A stretch of 64,000 nucleotides of DNA. It comes from Entonaema liquescens (lineage: Eukaryota; Ascomycota; Sordariomycetes; Xylariales; Xylariaceae). The position numbers and the translations under genes are program-made. Positions 22,647-33,387 of this stretch are shown piece after piece. The notes under the pieces are model-generated. The model was not told the origin of the DNA, ran no database searches, and saw nothing but the letters and a program-made list of their open reading frames with translations. Each line of letters starts with the position of its first letter. The first letter of the stretch is position 1. Location of the stretch: NCBI GenBank assembly GCA_902805475.1, contig CADCSX010000002.1:682001-746000 (forward strand), read 5' to 3'.

Positions 22647-24798
22647 TTTTTTATTTTTTATTTTTTTTTCAATTGACAAGGTAGTTGTAGAGCAACTAGC
22701 AACTTGCAACTTGCACCTTACACCTTTTTTGATTCTGATTCTTAAAATATGCAAGTGCTATGTGCATGTGTATGTATTACATGGCTAGGTACATTTTATA
22801 TGTACCTTTATAAAGTTTCTGCTAGTTCCCCTTCCTGCATGTTCAAATTCACGTGTGCCAAACGCGTCAGGGCGAGACCTGCGTCTATGAAATTTCTTCT
22901 TATCCGAGAGTTTCAACTGGTCCGTGCGCCAATATTTCCACAGATTTTCAACGTCAATTCAATTTTCTCCTTGACTTTTCCCATCTACCGCTTTTTGCAA
23001 TTATTTGCTCAAATGTAAATTATTATGGAGATAAACCACACATTTATCATCAAGACCATGCATCTGTAATGACATAGCCGTTCCTTGCTTTCACTTATTA
23101 ATGATAAGAGTAATATAAATATCCCCTTTTTTAGGAACAGCAAGATTTTCTAGAGCATCGAAGCCAATCTCCTTCAACTGCATTGCTCATAGGACGATCC
23201 CATAAACCTTAACTTTCAAGTGGATACTATAGAGGCGATAGTATGTTTCCCGTATGCCGATTCTTAACATCTTATTACTTAACTATATTAGGTATAAACT
23301 ACCTAGCCCAAGTGTCTACCTCTGTTTAGTTTTACTTCTAGTTAGTTAATCTACAAAGTCGATCGGATTTTAAATTGGGCTTTTTCGACTACATCTCCAT
23401 GTCATCTAGCTCTCATTCCGTCCGAAGATCAATCTCGCTCTCGTTTTTATAATCTATGAGAGTGTTAAGCTTCGCCCGACTCTCTGGATGTGTCCCTTCG
23501 GCTTCGCCACAAGTTCGGTGGGATGGATCTTGTTATGTCTGGCGTAAACATCACAAAAGAAATCAAATAACTAGGCGATACTAGAATGTGGATATAGATC
23601 GCGGCCGAGTTTAAAGACATGTACGCAGCAATACAATGCATGATCACAATAAAACCAACGATAAGCACGAATAAGTGAAAGGAAAATGGTGACTAAAAGT
23701 CACCATAACTTGCTCAGTAAACTATCTAACTCACCAGCCCTATATACCTACTAGAAGGGTATATCGACTAGTTCAAAAGCTAGATAGCTCATCCAGCGTC
23801 CCTCCCAAAAAGTTTTTTTTTTCTTCACTTTTTCTATTTTTCTGCCTGTTACGTCGCTATGCTGGCAATATTGTGTCCGAGAGTCGGCAGTAGGAGTGGT
23901 GGAAGACACCATTCCAACGCAAAAGTATGACCGTGGACATGCGCTCGAGCCCCTTTGATGCATAATAAATTCTCAGGTAAGCACCAATAGGTAGAGTATG
24001 ACAAACTCAAGGCCGCAAAGGAGAGACGCCTTTAACCAGGATCGGTCCCAAAACATATTAGCCAGTTGGTTGTATTGGGTGAATCAGAATGGTCATCCGT
24101 AGACGACGATTCTTCCTCCATGTTGAATCATTTTTTGTTGCAGTCGAATTTGAACGTGCCGCAACTGATAGTACCAATGCTCCTGCGGTAGATCGACGCA
24201 GTGCAGTAATAATTTTGTAGGTTGAACAGCCCGGGGCCAGACAGAAGTATTCTGTTGTCCTAGCATCTGCTGTCCACAGGTACGGTGAGTCTCGCGACAA
24301 TGCTCGCCAAACACTGCTCCATGTTGGATATGAAAACTTCAACTACCTAGGGTTGATAGAGAAGGGGAGGTGAGTAGTTTCGTGGAAAAAATGCTTATGG
24401 GACAGCAGTAGAAATGAGTCCGTCAACATAATATAGTCTCTCCTTGTGGTCATTCCTCATCACCAAGCGCACACCCCCCCTATGCCGCCGAAGAATTATC
24501 CGATGCCGACCACCTCATCTAGGTGGAAGAAACGCCTAACGCCAAATTTTTCCCCTTCCCTGGTTCGTCCAAACGTCAACTAACTCGGTCTCATGTCGTC
24601 GAATGCTCAAAGAATCCCCTCCGCGAGATCGAGAAACGATTGGAAACCAAGGAACCAACGAAGTCATAATGGGTATGTTACAAATCGCAAAAAGAATCCA
24701 GAAGATATGTACAGTGCAAATGGGACGAAACCCGGGGACCCCCAGTGCATGTTGAGTTTCTGGCGTGGGGTCTACGCACGTTCGAGAATAATGCGAAC
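22647..24798. other. Intergenic, DHH1 3' end to MSS116 promoter
   Basis: Both flanking genes are on the minus strand, so this 2.15 kb holds the DHH1 3' region and the MSS116 promoter. Next to the MSS116 start is a T/A-rich stretch (22647-22671). Short frames on both strands carry no recognisable domain. I see no gene. Confidence 0.55.
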
Positions 24799-26416
24799 TT
24801 ATTGGGGGGGTTGATTCTGGCCACCTCGACCACCACCACGGCCACCATAGTTATTGTAACCGCGTCCCCGACCTCGGTTACCACCGCGACCGCCGCCACG
24901 GCCTACTCCACGGTTAGATTGGTACGACTGAGAGTCGTTGTAATGACCCCCGCGGCCGCCCTGGAATCCCTGTCCTCTATTCTGAGAGGGGGCGTTGTTC
25001 GATTGTTGCGAAGGCGCATCGCCCGAGTTGGCTTGAGCGCCAGAGTGCGCAGCTTTCGGGGTGTACGTGTTGATAGGGCGCGGGATGCTCTCGGGGTTTT
25101 CATAGACATAAAGGCTCTTATCGATGGTGGCGGGGATAGGCTGGATCTCCGTGCCTAGATCCTTCTCGATATTGTATAGATTGAACCTATCGTCCCAATT
25201 GATCAGATTGATCGCCAGACCAAGATGGCCGTAACGGCCTGATCGTCCGATACGGTGCAGATACGTCTCAGCATTCTTCGGGAAATCAAAGTTGATGACG
25301 ACGTTCACCGCCTGAATATCAATACCACGGGTCAGGAGGTCAGAGCAGACAAGGTTACGGCAGACACCGTTGCGGAAGTCGTGGAAGACTCGGTTTCGTG
25401 CATGCTGCGCCATCTTCGCGTGGCTGTAAAAACATGAATAACCAAGCTCTGTTATCTTCTTGGCCAGCAGTTCCACCCGGTTAGTCGAGTTACAGAATAT
25501 GATGGACTGGTTGATCTGGAGTTTAGAGAACAGGGTGTTCAAACAGTGAACCTTTTGCTTCTCTTCGACAAAAGCATAGTATTGTGTAATACCCCGCAGC
25601 GTGAGTTCGTCCATCAGGTTGATTTCGTAAGGTCTATCCATGTTCTTATCAGAGAAATCCTTAACAGACAGAGGGAATGTGGCCGAGAAGAGCATGATTT
25701 GTCGATCCTTAGGGTGGAACTGGAGTAGCTGTTCAATGACAGGGGTGAACTCGATCGAGAGTAACTTATCGGCTTCGTCCATGATGAACATGGGACACTC
25801 GCTGAGGTCGGCGACATTCTTGCCTGCTAAATCGAGAATACGGCCGGGAGTACCCACTACTATGTGGACGGGATCCTGTAGACGGACGATATCATCGCGG
25901 AGAGTAGTACCACCAGTTGTAACCATGACATTGATTCCGAGATGCTTGCCGAGAGTCTTGCAGACCTGGGATGTCTGCATTGCAAGTTCTCTTGTCGGCA
26001 CCAATATTAAGCACTGAATCTTGTTGACCTTAGGGTTTATCCGCTCCAGGGCAGGTACAACGAAAGCTGCTGTCTTGCCGGTGCCGTTCTTGGCTCTTGC
26101 TAGGATATCTCGTCCCGTCAGGGCCACCGGGATAGATTCTTCTTGGATAGGTGAAGGTTTCTCAAAGCCAGCTTCGAAGATGCCCATTAGTAGATCTCGC
26201 TTCAGATTAAAATTCTCCCATTCTAGACCTTTAGTGTTTGTTACATCCTAGAGATCAAATTAGCTTGTCTCTCGCCCTCCCAACAAGTCAAATACAGACC
26301 TCGGTTTGTTGTCTGCTGTCGCGGGTAGGGAGGTTTAGGCTCTTCTTCCAATCCTCGTTTTGAGGAGTGTCATTCAGGGTCGAGGCCCTTAGTTGCGCTG
26401 TTAAAGCATCCGTCAT
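24799..26416 (-). CDS. DHH1: DEAD-box helicase Dhh1 (mRNA decapping, P-bodies)
   Basis: Exons in transcript order are 26416-26300 and 26247-24799; 521 aa. Dhh1/DDX6 represses translation and activates decapping in cytoplasmic P-bodies. The N-terminus has the family blocks [13 protein letters not shown] and, across the splice junction, [16 protein letters not shown]. The core has [12 protein letters not shown], motif [46 protein letters not shown] and [33 protein letters not shown] is diagnostic of Dhh1. The tail is Gln/Asn-rich then an RGG/GRG array, a low-complexity region consistent with condensate formation. The 52-nt intron uses a GTCTGT donor, not the usual GTAAGT/GTATGT. An in-frame upstream ATG at 26512 is less likely, as the family N-terminus begins at 26416. 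Confidence 0.97.
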
Positions 26417-28103
26417 TGTTGCTGAGAATTTTAGGCCTAACTGTAAGAGACTCGAGGATCTGGCGTTTGTATGTAATTCACGGGGTGCTGTTGGATTCCA
26501 AGCGTGTACCATGCACTGCTGAGAGACAGCACAGAAAGGGTGAGTGTTGCGAGAGGCACAACGTGGATGGTTGAAGTCTGAGACTCTACGGAAAGTTGAC
26601 TTTCATATGCCTCGTTTAAAAGGTAGGCGTGGGTGCGAACTGTGTGATAGTACGCAAGAAGGTCGTTCGTATGCGCGTCTAGGACGAGAGAAGATACTTT
26701 CGCTCTTGTTTAAATCGACGGAATGGTGGGTATGTCAAAGGCTTAGCAATGCTGGAGAGTAGAATTTGGTCAGTTTACGTTTGGTGAACAACTCAGCATA
26801 CGGGCGGTATGAAGAAGCGCATTCGAAAGAAATGGTAGGAAGCGGGTCTTGCTAACGAAGAGACGTTTCCAGCAACTAACTCAGGCACCAATGAGAGGCA
26901 TCTGAACATGACCAGAACGAATAGTTCAGATGGCTCCAACGAGGAGTTAAGGCCGAATGTGGGAGCGCCACAACCGCACCCGAGCATAAACACGTAGACG
27001 TACCTTCGCCAAATAATAACTCCTGCAGCTAGGGGGGAATCCAGCTGGCTAAATAATGGATATTGATCGACGCTCTAAGCACCTAAGGCGCACAAGACGG
27101 AATCACGTAGTGGAATATTTAGAGGGGTCTTCCCGTACGGAACGGGGTAACGCGGTGTGTATAAGGACAAACGGGACAGTTTCAGTAGGCGATCGCGGGT
27201 TTAGTAGCCGAGGATCGAGATGGCCTGTCTCAGTAAACGGTAAGAGATTTTTTTTTAATGGTGTATTCGCGAGTTGAGCTTTCCTGGGGGTAAGCTTTGA
27301 GTCCTTTCGAAGAGGAGGGACAGAAGATCAAGGGAGCTTGGAGTAATATTGTAATGCACTCAAAAGATATTCGTGGAAGTTGGTATGCGGGAAAGAGGTG
27401 AAGAGGCAAGGATGAATGTAATTTGTGGCTTATGGTTTGTAGTTTGTGGTTTGTGGTTTGTGGAAAGAAGCGCCTCGTAGAATGGTCGGTATGCGTTGCA
27501 AGGGAAAGAGGTTGTTGATCTGATCTGATCTGATGCGCACCACAAATTGTTTTTCAATGGGGTCGAGCCGAGAAAAGAAGCCTGTAATTGTGCAGTTGCC
27601 CTGCAGTGAGATGGAAGGAACCTACTTGCACGAGCCACACCGCGCCGGACCGGCATTGTCCCGACATTGCGGGACCCTCCCGAACAACCCCGCAACCTTG
27701 AGGCTGAGGGACATGAGGAACATGAGGGAAAGCGTTACATAAGGCCAGGGACTGTAATATCCTAGCTGCATAGCATCATTTAGCGCTAACCTTATAGCGA
27801 ATGAAACCCCTATGACAGCTTGAACTTGCAGTCTGCAGGAGCGTTTTAAGTCATCTACGTATGCACGCATCGGACCTGGCGCATCGGTGAAATCGGCTTT
27901 GAGCGGGTTTGAGCCATTTCAAGGGAATTTCACATTTCACATTTCACACCTACAACTTCTAAAACTCAATTCGACTCAATTCGATATTCCCCTTTAACAT
28001 AATTCTCTTTATTTATTAGAGATCTTATTTCCACTGATCTAGTGTACTCGCCATGAGGCCTTTTGTAATGGGCTTCACGAGCAATGCCCTTCTCCTGTAG
28101 ACT
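26417..28103. promoter_or_regulatory. Divergent region DHH1 / J-domain gene
   Basis: These 1.7 kb contain both promoters. Simple repeats are present: GTTTGTG-type units (about 27431-27463) and GATCT/TGATC units (about 27516-27534). Open frames here are short and show no domain. I see no gene. Confidence 0.5.
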
Positions 28104-28987
28104 ATGATCTTCAAGAAGTCAACTTTCGCCTTTTGCTCCAGTCTTCCCGCCTTGCTCCCATCGCCACACCCTTGCCGTGGCATAACGTCATCGTCATGTA
28201 GTACGAACACACGATGGTCTCCGTGTCAGGAGCACAGTTACATATGCTCGCGCCAACGGTCCTATGCTACAGTTTCCGACAGACGTAAGAAGTCGGATGC
28301 CTCTTCTAAAGAGCATACCTGGCCTGAGTCGCCACGACCAACCCCTTACGAGATCTTCGACCAGCAGAAGAGTGCGCCTTACAGCAAGGCCAAATTCTAT
28401 GAGTTAGTCAAGATCTATCATCCAGATAGGCACCACCATGTGTCGTCTCACCGGCTGTCGCATTCCGCCCGTCTTGAGCGTTACCGGTTAGTTGTTGCTG
28501 CAAACCAGATTCTCAGCGACCCATCCAAGCGACGAGCTTATGATTTATACGGCGCGGGATGGGGTGGAACACGCAGCATGGAAAACATCTATCGATCCGC
28601 TGATAGGTCTTGGCGCGAAACTCCGGAAACCCGAGCATGAATGCCACATGGGAAGATTGGGAACGATGGTATAACGAAAAGGACGGGAAGAAGGAGAAAC
28701 AACAACCAGTTTACATGTCTAACCAGCTATTTGCTGGTGTGATATGTATATTTGTGGTTATCGGAAGCATGGGCCAGGCACGCCGTGCAAATTCGAACAC
28801 GACCAGCCTTGTAGATATGAGAGAACAGAGTCATGCGGCTATTAGTAGCGATATGAGACAGCGCCAGGTCGATCAGGCGCTCCTCAACCGACATGAGAGA
28901 GTCGAGAACTTCTTAAGACAGAGGGAGGGTTGGGCTTTGGCCGCGACAGAAATTCCTCGCTCAGTTCCAGCTTCTGATGAGAAATAA
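28104..28987 (+). CDS. Membrane-anchored J-domain protein, frame broken once
   Basis: The first part (28104 to about 28626) encodes a basic, Ser-rich mitochondrial-type leader. A J domain follows: TPYEIFDQQKSAPYSKAKFYELVKIYHPDRHHH with the HPD motif, then AANQILSDPSKRRAYDLYGAGW. The second part continues in another frame with NATWEDWERWYNEKDG, a hydrophobic segment (LFAGVICIFVVIGSMGQA) and a coiled tail. J-domain proteins stimulate Hsp70 ATPase; this one is likely anchored in an organelle membrane. The two halves join sensibly if one base is added within GG/AAA at 28625-28629, giving about 294 aa. No usable intron spans the break. A one-base consensus error is more likely than a pseudogene, since both halves are well conserved. 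Confidence 0.85.
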
Positions 28988-29177
28988 GATTTTGCTTTTG
29001 AGAATAAGGTTGTTTTGAATGTAATTTATAGGACTAATTGGGGATTGATATGGTATAGTATTTATATGAGTTTTCGGATTTCTTAGGCTTGTCATTGGAG
29101 TCTTAGCATATACATACATTTAATACTTCGTTATCACTAATAACTACCTACGTGATCTATGAAGGCTCAGTATAACA

Positions 29178-30071
29178 TTACGCCTTTCCATCAAACGCAG
29201 CCACTAAGTGGAATGTGAGCGCATGGCCTTCATCAACCTTGCCACCCACCGATTTCCCTACTAGACTCGGATCATCCGTGAAAAACGAGATATTGACCTT
29301 AGTTGATCCCTCCGGGGAACCTAGACGAACAATTCCCCCTGAATGAATCTTTTCACCAGCCGGACTCCCAATCTCCCACGAGCCACCGACATCTGCAGTC
29401 TCATTAGTATCAAGAATAGTACCGTAGACCACCTTCGCACTTTCAGCAGTCTTCTGGCTCTCAGGCAAGACTTCAACCTTCGCGACCCCGACCGCACCAA
29501 TCGGATGCTTTGTAACGCCCGGGTCAGCATACGGCACCCTCAAGTACCGCGCCGTAACATCCAAGCACCAAAATGGCACAGTCCCAGGCTCGACGGGGGC
29601 GCCGTCATCGTGCTTCGGGAAGGCAACCCCCCACTTCAACACCTCTCCATCCGGCCTCGTCCTTCCTCCCCGTCTCAAGTCCCCATACACGATCCCTGCA
29701 TTCGCATCGCGCACCCTCTTCTGGATCTCGCGGAACACCTTCTCCTGCTCCAGGTACTTCGCCTCCCCGTCTCCGTTATCCGGGGACGGAGGTGGTAGTG
29801 TGACTGCCCAGTCAACTACCGTGCCCTCCTTCTTCCCGCCCCACTGGTGCGCGGCGCGCTTCGCCGGGTCGATCCCTGGCACGAAGGCGATGAACTCGAG
29901 GTAAGACCCATCAGCCAACAGCACGAGGGTGTTCTCTGTGAGTCCGTCAGAGTGCCGGCCGCCGGGGTAGAAGCGGAATAGGTCTGCGAACCAGGAGGGT
30001 GGAGCGGAGAGAAAGGAATGAGGAATTAAGATCACGATGTGATCAACGAGCGGGGTAGTTGGGGAAGCCAT
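29178..30071 (-). CDS. Glyoxalase-like domain protein
   Basis: One exon encodes 297 aa from the start MASPTTPLVDHIVILIP; an in-frame ATG 39 bases upstream (30110) is possible. The layout matches the fungal glyoxalase-like domain family (PF13468 type). It opens with an LVDHIVILIP strand carrying the conserved His. It then has FYPGGRHSDGLTENTLVLLADGSYLEFIAF and a second half with WGVAFP and the LRVPYAD region. Relatives are vicinal-oxygen-chelate proteins, often metal-dependent. The substrate cannot be predicted. It is transcribed in tandem with the gene at 30291-32174, with 219 bp between them. Confidence 0.85.
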   Translation of the reverse strand: MASPTTPLVDHIVILIPHSFLSAPPSWFADLFRFYPGGRHSDGLTENTLVLLADGSYLEFIAFVPGIDPAKRAAHQWGGKKEGTVVDWAVTLPPPSPDNGDGEAKYLEQEKVFREIQKRVRDANAGIVYGDLRRGGRTRPDGEVLKWGVAFPKHDDGAPVEPGTVPFWCLDVTARYLRVPYADPGVTKHPIGAVGVAKVEVLPESQKTAESAKVVYGTILDTNETADVGGSWEIGSPAGEKIHSGGIVRLGSPEGSTKVNISFFTDDPSLVGKSVGGKVDEGHALTFHLVAAFDGKA

Positions 30072-30290
30072 TTTGTAACACGGTGATGGTTGCTGCTGAT
30101 GGATTGACATGCTAAGAAGAGATGTCTTGGTATATCGGTATTTATGCGGTGCACTGAATGTCGTGCTCGCCCTGCCAAGATTGCGTGACTCACATATATC
30201 GGTCTTCACTCGGATATAGAGTTTTGAATCATAATTAGAGGGGATATCTTTTTATGATATGGCTATGCGATACCACGACCGAGTCTAGCC

Positions 30291-32174
30291 TCAATTGCGA
30301 ATAGCTGGGACTAGAGTCTCTTCTAGTACACGCTTCATGACCCTCTCAGCTTCCTTTGGGTCAATCCTCTCCTCAGCACCTAGTCTGATCATTCGACCAA
30401 CTAGGAACATCAACTTCCCTTGAGGAAATTGCTTATAATCTACAAACTGCTTCACAACGTCTTCCTGTCCTTCCGCTGCATTCAATGCCAGCTGAACATA
30501 TTCGTCTTCGCTAAGTTCGTCAAACCATAGATTTTCCTCGTCGAGCACAGTATCTATCGTAGCATACTCATCTGGGATCTTATGCCGAAAAACAGCCCAG
30601 AGGAGCTCCTTAGCTACCTTTGTAGTTATCTTGTGTTGGTATAGATATAGCAAGATATCGACAAGGTGCTTTGCAGGCACATGTTGACATTGGCCGTCTT
30701 CTGTAAACCCTAGGTCCTGGGCGTCATCCTCACTACGGCCCGACGTTAAACGACCTAACTCGTGTAGAATCCAATTGGCAGCGAGTTGGTAACCAGAAAG
30801 GTATTCTAGGGAGGTCGCATTTGGGCCGAATCGCTTGGAGAGGAGATCGACGACATTCCAGAAATATTCAACTCGATTACCCCCGTCAAGCGTCACTAAA
30901 GATAGTGCGTCCTTAGGAGTAAGTCCAAACCGTTTTATGAGTTCATCAATTTCAGCATCGGGAAGTTCGCCCATGCCCTCTCGTAGATAATTGACCAGAT
31001 CATTACCTATAATAACGGGCGCCAGATCGGGGTCTGGCATATACCTGTAGTCAACTTCGCCTTCTTTACCACGCAGTCGGCGAGTCTCGGTTGATCCAAT
31101 CGACCATCCACGAGTTTCGCTTTCGATCTTTCCACCGGACTCAAGGACAGAAATTTGTCTATCACGCTCGGCAATAATAGCATCTTCAACGGCTTTGAAG
31201 CTGCTCAGGTTTTTAATTTCGGTACGTTGGCCCAGTGGCGCAGATGTATCATCAGTTCTTCGGACGGACACATTCACATCTGCGCGTAGACCACCGGCTT
31301 CCATACCCAAGACGCACGAATCAGTAGCGTTGAGTAAAGCCTGGATTTTCCTAACGAAGGCAGCAGCAGTAGCAGGGTGGTGAATATCGGGCAAAGTAAT
31401 AATCTCAATCAAGGGCAGACCAACGCGATTGAAATCGATCCAATGCACATCACCTGGTTGCGCCAAAGTTTTGGCCGTGTCCTGTTCCATCTGGATCTGT
31501 TTAATACCAATCGAGATACCATCGCCATCTTCTGCCGCGATTCCATCTCTAGCTTGTAGTACAATTCTACCGTCCCGCGCAAATGGTTCATAGTACTGAG
31601 TGATCTGATAGCCTGAAGGCTGATCCCAGTGGAAATAGTGTTTTCTATCGAACCTGCTTATGTTCTGTATTTCACAGTTGAGTGCCAAAGCAGCCCTTAG
31701 TGCTGGGATGAGAGTTTCTTTCTGGAATAGGGGTTGGCTACCAGGTGTAGCTAGGTCAAAATATGCAACATGGGAATTTGGGTCGTCGTTGAATGATGTA
31801 GTTGCAGGTGAAAAGAGCTTCTTTGCTGTGTTTAGCTGGGCATGTATTTCGATTCCCACAGTTAACTCCCAACCATCCACTACCTGGTTGCTTGCGTTCT
31901 TTTTCTTCTTCTTTCCGAGAGCCTTTTGCTTCTTAGCCTCATCTTTTAACTGCTTCCTCAAGGGAACATGTACTGGAGATGGTGTATTATTTGAGAGAGG
32001 GGAAGTAGGTTCAGTGTGGACAGCTCGGGCCTGGGAAGACCATAAGGTCGTCGACCGAATAGAATTTTGAATGGTTCTAGGAATGGTCCGTGTCTGATAC
32101 TTCAAGCAACCCCGTGTAGAAAATTGGCCATTAAACAGATACCTGCTCAAGGTAGCTATCCTAAGTCGTGGCAT
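30291..32174 (-). CDS. PET112: Mitochondrial GatB, Glu-tRNA(Gln) amidotransferase subunit B
   Basis: One exon encodes 627 aa. GatB is part of the GatCAB/GatFAB complex that converts Glu-tRNA(Gln) to Gln-tRNA(Gln) in mitochondria. The first about 100 residues are basic and Ser/Thr-rich (MPRLRIATLSRYLF), fitting a mitochondrial presequence. The catalytic cradle domain opens with GWELTVGIEIHAQLNTAKKLFS. YFDLATPGSQP, the DVNVSVRR block, RTEIKNLSSFKAVEDAI and DYRYMPDPDLAP follow. The C-terminal helical and YqeY-like tail (GKLMFLVGRMIRLG) is present. Family length and order are normal. The start at 32174 begins the presequence-like segment; an in-frame ATG at 32249 would add 25 residues. Confidence 0.95.
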   Translation of the reverse strand: MPRLRIATLSRYLFNGQFSTRGCLKYQTRTIPRTIQNSIRSTTLWSSQARAVHTEPTSPLSNNTPSPVHVPLRKQLKDEAKKQKALGKKKKKNASNQVVDGWELTVGIEIHAQLNTAKKLFSPATTSFNDDPNSHVAYFDLATPGSQPLFQKETLIPALRAALALNCEIQNISRFDRKHYFHWDQPSGYQITQYYEPFARDGRIVLQARDGIAAEDGDGISIGIKQIQMEQDTAKTLAQPGDVHWIDFNRVGLPLIEIITLPDIHHPATAAAFVRKIQALLNATDSCVLGMEAGGLRADVNVSVRRTDDTSAPLGQRTEIKNLSSFKAVEDAIIAERDRQISVLESGGKIESETRGWSIGSTETRRLRGKEGEVDYRYMPDPDLAPVIIGNDLVNYLREGMGELPDAEIDELIKRFGLTPKDALSLVTLDGGNRVEYFWNVVDLLSKRFGPNATSLEYLSGYQLAANWILHELGRLTSGRSEDDAQDLGFTEDGQCQHVPAKHLVDILLYLYQHKITTKVAKELLWAVFRHKIPDEYATIDTVLDEENLWFDELSEDEYVQLALNAAEGQEDVVKQFVDYKQFPQGKLMFLVGRMIRLGAEERIDPKEAERVMKRVLEETLVPAIRN

Positions 32175-33387
32175 ATCGAATTCCTTGAGGGGCGTGATAT
32201 CGCATAAGTTATAGCTCAAGGCACGGAAGCCCGATAATTCGAAGCTCAAAAGACCTGGACGTTTCGAATTGGCCTAACGCGGCTTATCGTAAAAGCGCAT
32301 AGATAAGGGTCTAAGACAGCCTGCAATCTGCAAGTCTGCAGGGGATCAGCGACCCTACCTAAATTTTCGGGTGAACTCGGCTATCAGCAAAGTGTCAGTG
32401 TGTCAACCTTCACAATAGCTTATGACGTTTTGGCGCTAAAAGAGCTGGAAAGCTCCACTAAACAACCACCGAGCCAGATCTGCGGGTACATTCCTTATGG
32501 AGCTTTCATCCCTGTCCCCTTCAACCCTTTAATGCATCTTTTCGCCCAAGCAGCCGAGTCGCATTCAAATCTTCGTCATCTCACATCTCCAAATCACAAA
32601 AGAATTTGGAACACAACGAGACAGACGTCGCAATTTAGAAAAGCGAGGACATAGTAAACCCCACAAGGGATGGGATATTGACTCAAAGTGAAATTAAGGG
32701 ACTGCCGACTTACGGCTCATCACCGTACCCGAGCGCGCCATGTGGCCGTGATCACTTTCAGACTTATTCATGTCACTCACATCTCGATTAGCCAACCAAT
32801 CATCTATCGAATTATAGCTGGACAACTCCCATGCGACCGACCAGTATGGTGGGAATTCCTCGTTATCGTTTGGGATACCACTGCTTGCGTCGCCTGACCA
32901 ACTGGGGGCCTTAGGGGGCTACTCAGCGTCCATATCTGGATATCCTGCCCTTCCCATCAGAGTCTCCTTCCCTTAAACGTTTTCCATTAATATCAACCAG
33001 GTTGTCCCATAGGACCACATACTTTCACGTAGCTCGTGGTATGTCCTCTGGCGTCGCAAAATTCTACCATGGCCGTTTAGCGCCGTACTCTCATATGCGC
33101 CTGGCCACATGGTCTTCAAGTAATCGTCTATAGCTATTCAGTAGCCTCTTAATTCGACTCTTCCTTACCACATAACACCGTGGATATTTGTCATCTTTCT
33201 GTTCGTTAAAGCTTAGCGTCCCATTAGAAAATACCATATACTTACATGGTCTACATGACGGCTACCTACAGCCTGACCCTGCGAGGTATGCGTGTCTCAC
33301 GCTGTTTTCGCATCTCTTCTCTTTCTATCGTAGGGCCAAAGAATCATTTCATTCAGAATTGTTAAGAACGAAAGTTCAGTCCTGCTG
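32175..33387. promoter_or_regulatory. Divergent region GatB / DUF6594 gene
   Basis: These 1.2 kb separate two divergent genes. No RNA gene, repeat or supported coding region was seen. Confidence 0.5.

Noticed and set aside
28607..28635. Possible 29-nt intron in the J-domain gene
   Set aside because: Too short to splice in fungi and lacks a branch site.
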